From: Bacillota bacterium
Lineage (GTDB): Bacteria; Bacillota; Clostridia; Oscillospirales; Acutalibacteraceae
Length of the DNA: 5,218 bases
Assembly (NCBI GenBank): GCA_023391275.1
Contig: JAEWBE010000012.1
Coordinates: forward strand, 1 to 5,218
Direction: 5' to 3'
Positions within the stretch are counted from its first letter, which is position 1; every line of letters starts with the position of its first letter. The notes beneath the pieces were generated by a model. It had not been told where the DNA came from. It saw only the letters and a program-made list of their open reading frames with translations, and did no database searches. Of this stretch, positions 4,094 through 5,218 are shown one piece after another. The position numbers and the translations under genes are program-made.

Positions 4094-5218
4094 TTATTCC
4101 TCTTTCCAGCGTTCTGCGCATTCTATTGCCTTTTTCCATCCCCTCAGCAACTTTTCACAGGTTTGGTCGTCCATGTCGGGCGTATACAGCTTATCAAGCC
4201 GCCAATGCTGCTGAACTTCCTCCATGCCCTTCCAGAATCCCACGGCCATCCCTGCGAGGTATGCCGCGCCAAGCGCCGTCGTTTCCCGGATCATCGGCCG
4301 GCGAAGTACCTTCCGCGTGATGTCGGACTGAAACTGCATGATGATATCGCTGACGCTTGCGCCGCCGTCAACTTTGATTTCATTGATTTCGATGCCGGTA
4401 TCCGCAGACATGGCATCGATCACATCTTTGGACTGATACGCGATGCTTTCCAGAGCGGCCCGAATGATATGCTTGCGGGTCGTTCCGCGCGTCAGCCCGA
4501 AAATGGTCCCACGCGCATACATATCCCAATGGGGGGCGCCAAGACCAGTAAAGGCCGGGACGAAGTAAACGCCCTGCGTGTCCTTCACCTGCGACCCGAG
4601 GTAATCGGCGTCGGAGGCGTCGGTAAAGAACCTCATTTTATCGCGCAGCCACTGGATGACGGCTCCGCCGATAAATACGCTGCCCTCCAAGGCATAGGTG
4701 ACCTCATTGTTCAGGCCGTAAGCGATCGTGGTGATTAGGCCGTTTTGGCTTCGGATTATTTTTTTGCCAGTGTTCATCAAAATAAAATTGCCGGTACCGT
4801 AGGTGTTCTTTACATTTCCTTCCTGAAAACAGGTTTGGCCGAACAGTGCCGCCTGCTGATCCCCGGCGATTCCGCAGATCGGGATCTCAGTTCCGCTGAT
4901 ATTGGTGTAACCGTATACTTCCGAAGAATTGCACACGCGCGGCAGCATACAGGCCGGAATGTCCAGTGCCTTTAAAATGCGCTCGTCCCATTTCAGCTCT
5001 TTAATATTGTACAGCATGGTCCTCGAGGCGTTGGTATAATCGGTCACATGCGCTTTTTTGTCGGTCAGTTTCCAGGTAAGCCACGTATCGACCGTGCCGA
5101 ACAGCAGCTGCCCCGCTTCAGCCTTTTCTCTTGCGCCCGGAATATTATCAAGGATCCACTTGATTTTGGTCGCGGAAAAATAAGCGTCGACTAGAAGCCC
5201 GGTATTTTCCTTAATGTA
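4094..5218 (-). CDS. glpK: Glycerol kinase (C-terminal 374 residues, 5' end beyond the right edge)
   Basis: Phosphorylates glycerol with ATP to sn-glycerol-3-phosphate in the cytoplasm. The frame is open to the edge, so about 125 N-terminal residues are missing compared with E. coli GlpK. Visible blocks, numbered from the edge, are YIKENTGLLVDAYFSATKIK (1-20, with the glycerol-contacting Tyr13), FGTVDTWLTWKL (40-51), VTDYTNASRTMLYN (58-71), GIAGDQQAALFGQ (catalytic-base Asp120), TYGTGNFILMNTG (ATP-site loop), ENGL-like QNGLITTIAYG, VPAFTGLGAPHWD, GLTRGTTRKHIIRAALESIAYQ and DGGASVSDIIMQFQSDI. It ends RWKEE. Where enterococcal-type kinases have the HPr-phosphorylated His after SSEVYG, this one has SSEVYGYTNISGTEIPI with no His. 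The E. coli fructose-1,6-bisphosphate loop (GGKGGTR) is also shortened. It converges on the Fic remnant, and no clear terminator lies directly behind its stop. Confidence 0.97.
   Translation of the reverse strand, partial: YIKENTGLLVDAYFSATKIKWILDNIPGAREKAEAGQLLFGTVDTWLTWKLTDKKAHVTDYTNASRTMLYNIKELKWDERILKALDIPACMLPRVCNSSEVYGYTNISGTEIPICGIAGDQQAALFGQTCFQEGNVKNTYGTGNFILMNTGKKIIRSQNGLITTIAYGLNNEVTYALEGSVFIGGAVIQWLRDKMRFFTDASDADYLGSQVKDTQGVYFVPAFTGLGAPHWDMYARGTIFGLTRGTTRKHIIRAALESIAYQSKDVIDAMSADTGIEINEIKVDGGASVSDIIMQFQSDITRKVLRRPMIRETTALGAAYLAGMAVGFWKGMEEVQQHWRLDKLYTPDMDDQTCEKLLRGWKKAIECAERWKEE

Noticed and set aside
4016..4738. 240-codon plus-strand frame opposite glpK
   Set aside because: It is antisense to well-conserved glycerol kinase coding sequence and has no family features of its own.

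Overview
The window looks like chromosomal DNA of a low- to moderate-GC Gram-positive bacterium (Bacillota, probably a clostridial anaerobe). The reasons are strong AGGAGG-type Shine-Dalgarno sites, use of a TTG start, a sucrose phosphorylase resembling streptococcal GtfA throughout, a ScrR-like LacI regulator, and a very AT-rich intergenic region next to coding DNA of about 45-52% GC. Genus cannot be told from the sequence.

Left part (1-3305): a divergently arranged sucrose (or related alpha-glucoside) uptake and phosphorolysis locus. Leftward run gtfA (sucrose phosphorylase, 488-1924) and then the N-terminal part of a sugar ABC transporter solute-binding lipoprotein (394 to beyond the left edge). 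Rightward runs a LacI-family repressor (2325-3305) that resembles ScrR/SacR sucrose repressors. A near-consensus sigma-A promoter for gtfA (TTGACA, 16 bp, TATAAT) has a LacI-type dyad centred on CG lying over its -35 box. The simplest model is that the lipoprotein captures sugar, ABC permeases beyond the left edge import it unphosphorylated, GtfA splits sucrose with phosphate into glucose-1-phosphate and fructose, and the LacI protein represses the unit when no sugar is present. The 400-bp divergent region also holds several short dyads and a promoter candidate for the repressor.

Middle part (3306-4093): about 790 bp without an intact gene. It holds a long imperfect hairpin with a T-run that reads as an intrinsic terminator on the minus strand (3518-3559), and a decayed 3' remnant of a Fic-domain gene (about 3653-3896, plus strand). 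The remnant has lost the catalytic His-Pro of the Fic motif and carries a frameshift.

Right part (4094-5218): the C-terminal 374 residues of glycerol kinase GlpK, minus strand, with its 5' end beyond the right edge. It converges on the Fic remnant.

I see no novel system. The most useful points are the corrected TTG start of gtfA, the operator-promoter layout, the Fic remnant with its specific lesions, and the unassigned minus-strand terminator between glpK and the repressor gene.
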